A stretch of 6,513 nt of DNA from positions 1 through 6,513 of the forward strand of contig CAJTXH010000135.1 of assembly GCA_910580005.1 (NCBI GenBank), given 5' to 3'. The DNA is from an uncultured Lachnospiraceae bacterium. Its GTDB lineage: Bacteria > Bacillota > Clostridia > Lachnospirales > Lachnospiraceae. The notes beneath the pieces were generated by a model. The model did not search any database and had not been told where the DNA came from. It saw only the letters and a program-made list of their open reading frames with translations. Numbering within the stretch: the first letter of the stretch is position 1; every line of letters starts with the position of its first letter. A program made the translations under genes and the position numbers. Of this stretch, positions 4,628 through 6,513 are shown piece after piece.

Positions 4628-6352
4628 GTGAAAAAATTGGAGAAGAGGAAACAGGTTTTTAAAAACTTTCTTAGAGGTTTCTGGATTTTTTATGCTCTTG
4701 CAAGCATTATTATAACTACTATTGGTGCAGATAAGCTTATTACAAAAGACTATCCTGGAATTTCAAAATATGTCCCGCTTGATGATTTATGGGATATAAC
4801 AATAAATGATGAATTATATAACAATGTTTCCATTGATAGTTTCCATTTTGATACAGCTAGCAAAGGTGATATTATTTTAATGCAGCGTAAAATCCCTGAT
4901 GACTGGCAGACTTCAGAGGGAGTTCTGCGTATACGTATAAAACAGGCGGCGCTTGAAGTATTTATTAATGGCAATATGGTCTATGAATATGGCTATGACC
5001 GCTTTATAGCTGGAAAAACTGTTGGCACTGGTTACCAGTTTATTGACTTCCCCAATAATTATAAAGGAAAAACTTTAGTAATTAAATTTTGTATAACAGA
5101 GGATAATGTTTTTTCAAAATTAGACCCTATACGCATTTATGACTGGAAAGATGCATACAGGGTTATTATGACAGAAAACAGGATTCCATTGTTTTTAGGA
5201 AGTTTTCTGATTATTTTTGGACTTGTAACTGGAATAATTACAATTATTATACTGGCAGTTTCCGCAAAGTTTTTAAAAATATTTTGTGTTTCTATGTTTT
5301 CAATATGCATGGGATTATGGACATTGTGCTACTATGATGTTGTTTTAATTTTCTCTATACCACTTTATTCCGTTTCCCTGCTTGAATATATTTCCCTGTA
5401 CCTTTTGCCAATACCAATGACAGTTTATATGTACAGCATTGTTACCAGTCTGAAAAATAAAGTTTTAAATATATTGTATTGGTTCCTTTTATCAATACAG
5501 CTTATTTTTATAACTGTATCTATGGCATTGCATACGATGGATATTGTGCATTTTGCTGCCACCCTTAAATATATGCATATAATTATTATATGCAGCCTTG
5601 TTTATTTCTTTATGGTATTAGTCATGAAATTAAGGGCTAAAAAAAATAAAAATAAATTTTTCCTGGCAGGTATGCTTTTTATAATAATATGTATTGCATA
5701 TGACCTGGCAGGCTATTGCATGAACCGTTATCTGGGGTATAGCCCTTTTAAACTTAAAGGTGTATCTTCTATAGGGGTAACAGCGTTTGTATTTATACTT
5801 ATTATTGCTTTTTATATGGATATGACTAAAAAGGCAATGCAGGAAACAGAACGCAATTCATTACTTAAAAGCGCATATACTGATGAGCTTACACAGCTCC
5901 ATAACAGACGTTATTGTAAAGAGTTTATGCAGAAAATTGATAAAGGAAGTACAAAAGGGTACACAGTTTTTTGTTTTGACTTAAATAATTTAAAAATTAT
6001 GAATGATACATATGGACACGCAAGAGGTGATATGTTAATACAAAGTGCTGCAGAAGTTATCAATAAAACGTTTGGCAGTTATGGGATTGTTGCAAGAATG
6101 GGCGGCGATGAATTTGCTGCTGTGCTGGAAACATCTGATGAAAGCCAGGTTATTGGGCTGGCAGGTAATCTGCATAAAAATATTAATAAGAAAAATACAG
6201 AAATTGAAAACCTGAATATGTCTATGGCATATGGTTATGCATGTGGAAGCCAGAATGAACATGATATAGAAAAATTATACCAGCTTGCTGATAACCGTAT
6301 GTATGAACATAAGGAAAAAATGAAAAAAGCAGGACTTGCTGCAATAAGATAA
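4628..6352 (+). CDS. Membrane-bound diguanylate cyclase with extracytoplasmic sensor domain (7TM-GGDEF)
   Basis: The C-terminal domain should make cyclic di-GMP from two GTP on the cytoplasmic face. Layout of the 574 aa: a membrane helix at about 15-34; an extracytoplasmic, probably all-beta domain at about 36-180; seven further helices near 186-211, 216-238, 249-272, 280-300, 311-333, 343-365 and 378-398; a short linker; then GGDEF from about 415 to the end. Active-site features are intact: DELTQLHNRRY (419-429), Asp451, Asn459-Asp460, and GGDEF at 492-496. The RxxD inhibitory site is absent (GSYG at 483-486), so feedback inhibition through it is not expected. The plan resembles 7TMR-DISM receptors, suggesting that binding of an outside ligand, perhaps a carbohydrate, controls the cyclase. 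The start is GTG with AGGGG five bases upstream; a TTG at 4637 is an alternative. No EAL, HD-GYP or PilZ gene is nearby. Confidence 0.9.
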   Translation: MKKLEKRKQVFKNFLRGFWIFYALASIIITTIGADKLITKDYPGISKYVPLDDLWDITINDELYNNVSIDSFHFDTASKGDIILMQRKIPDDWQTSEGVLRIRIKQAALEVFINGNMVYEYGYDRFIAGKTVGTGYQFIDFPNNYKGKTLVIKFCITEDNVFSKLDPIRIYDWKDAYRVIMTENRIPLFLGSFLIIFGLVTGIITIIILAVSAKFLKIFCVSMFSICMGLWTLCYYDVVLIFSIPLYSVSLLEYISLYLLPIPMTVYMYSIVTSLKNKVLNILYWFLLSIQLIFITVSMALHTMDIVHFAATLKYMHIIIICSLVYFFMVLVMKLRAKKNKNKFFLAGMLFIIICIAYDLAGYCMNRYLGYSPFKLKGVSSIGVTAFVFILIIAFYMDMTKKAMQETERNSLLKSAYTDELTQLHNRRYCKEFMQKIDKGSTKGYTVFCFDLNNLKIMNDTYGHARGDMLIQSAAEVINKTFGSYGIVARMGGDEFAAVLETSDESQVIGLAGNLHKNINKKNTEIENLNMSMAYGYACGSQNEHDIEKLYQLADNRMYEHKEKMKKAGLAAIR

Positions 6353-6369
6353 ATAAAACATGTTTTTAA

Positions 6370-6400
6370 CTGCCTGGCACACATTTATTGTACCAGGCAG
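6370..6400 (+). terminator. Stem-loop after the diguanylate cyclase gene, probable terminator
   Basis: CTGCCTGG (6370-6377) pairs with CCAGGCAG (6393-6400). Past a single mismatch, ACA (6379-6381) pairs with TGT (6389-6391), closing a 7-base loop. The stem starts 18 bases after the stop codon, where a terminator is expected, and is GC-rich in an AT-rich setting. The following bases, AAATTATTTAA, are only a weak T tract, so termination may be inefficient. A separate 12-bp palindrome, AAAACATGTTTT (6355-6366), lies just before it. Confidence 0.5.
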
Positions 6401-6432
6401 AAATTATTTAACATCATAAATTGGAATATGTA

Positions 6433-6487
6433 GTAACAGTTCAGCCTTCAGTAAAATTCGAGAATTTTTGACAAGTTTTTCGTCAAA
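6433..6487 (+). repeat. Right copy of the 55-bp inverted repeat
   Basis: This is the reverse complement of 1-55 with one mismatch (6463). It contains two adjacent hairpins. AAAATTC-GA-GAATTTT (6453-6468) is a perfect 7-bp inverted repeat, spoiled at one base in the left copy. ATTTTTGAC (6464-6472) with GTCAAAAAT (6482-6490) is a 9-bp stem with a 9-base loop. The two hairpins share bases 6464-6468, so they cannot both form fully. The remainder of the window (6491-6513) shows nothing I can name. Confidence 0.85.
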
Positions 6488-6513
6488 AATATGAGTTTTG
6501 CAGTGCCATTTTG

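Noticed and set aside
1..6487. Composite transposon or integrative element bounded by the 55-bp inverted repeats
   Set aside because: No transposase, integrase or recombinase lies between the repeats, no target-site duplication can be seen (the left edge is cut off), and the cargo is chromosomal housekeeping genes.
6488..6513. Outward promoter from the right repeat (TTGACA 6468-6473, TATGAG 6490-6495)
   Set aside because: The -10 matches only four of six bases with a 16-base spacer, and the -35 lies inside a hairpin. No downstream gene is visible to test it.

Overview
The window is AT-rich and looks like the chromosome of a low-GC Firmicute, most likely a clostridium of the Lachnospiraceae type. 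This is an inference from strong GGAGG-type ribosome binding sites, frequent AGG and ATA codons, and the character of the proteins; no rRNA or other taxonomic marker is present.

Layout from left to right. Positions 1-55 hold one copy of a 55-bp repeat whose inverted partner lies at 6433-6487 (54 of 55 bases match), so the two copies bracket nearly the whole window. Next come a stem-loop region and a small leftward gene (155-319, 54 aa, basic, unrecognised) with a very good ribosome binding site. Positions 320-607 hold the upstream regions of that small gene and of the next gene, including a candidate promoter and a leader with several complementary segments. A rightward group I cysteine desulfurase (608-1747) follows. 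It meets a leftward two-gene operon tail to tail, with both stop codons inside the same CTAG.

The leftward operon is rqcH (2610-4397, an NFACT ribosome quality control protein) followed by a PHP-type histidinol phosphatase (1744-2613). The two overlap by ATGA, which suggests translational coupling. A 230-bp divergent promoter region (4398-4627) separates rqcH from a rightward membrane diguanylate cyclase (4628-6352). That protein has an extracytoplasmic domain, seven further membrane helices and an intact GGDEF domain. A stem-loop, probably its terminator, and the right repeat copy close the window.

The four large genes belong to ordinary families (sulfur mobilisation, histidine biosynthesis or phosphoester hydrolysis, stalled-ribosome rescue, c-di-GMP signalling). 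I see no defence island, CRISPR array, transposase, toxin-antitoxin pair or biosynthetic cluster. The parts worth a second look are the bracketing inverted repeat with its own internal hairpins, the structured leader of the desulfurase gene, the small basic protein, and the operator-like repeats in the divergent promoter region.
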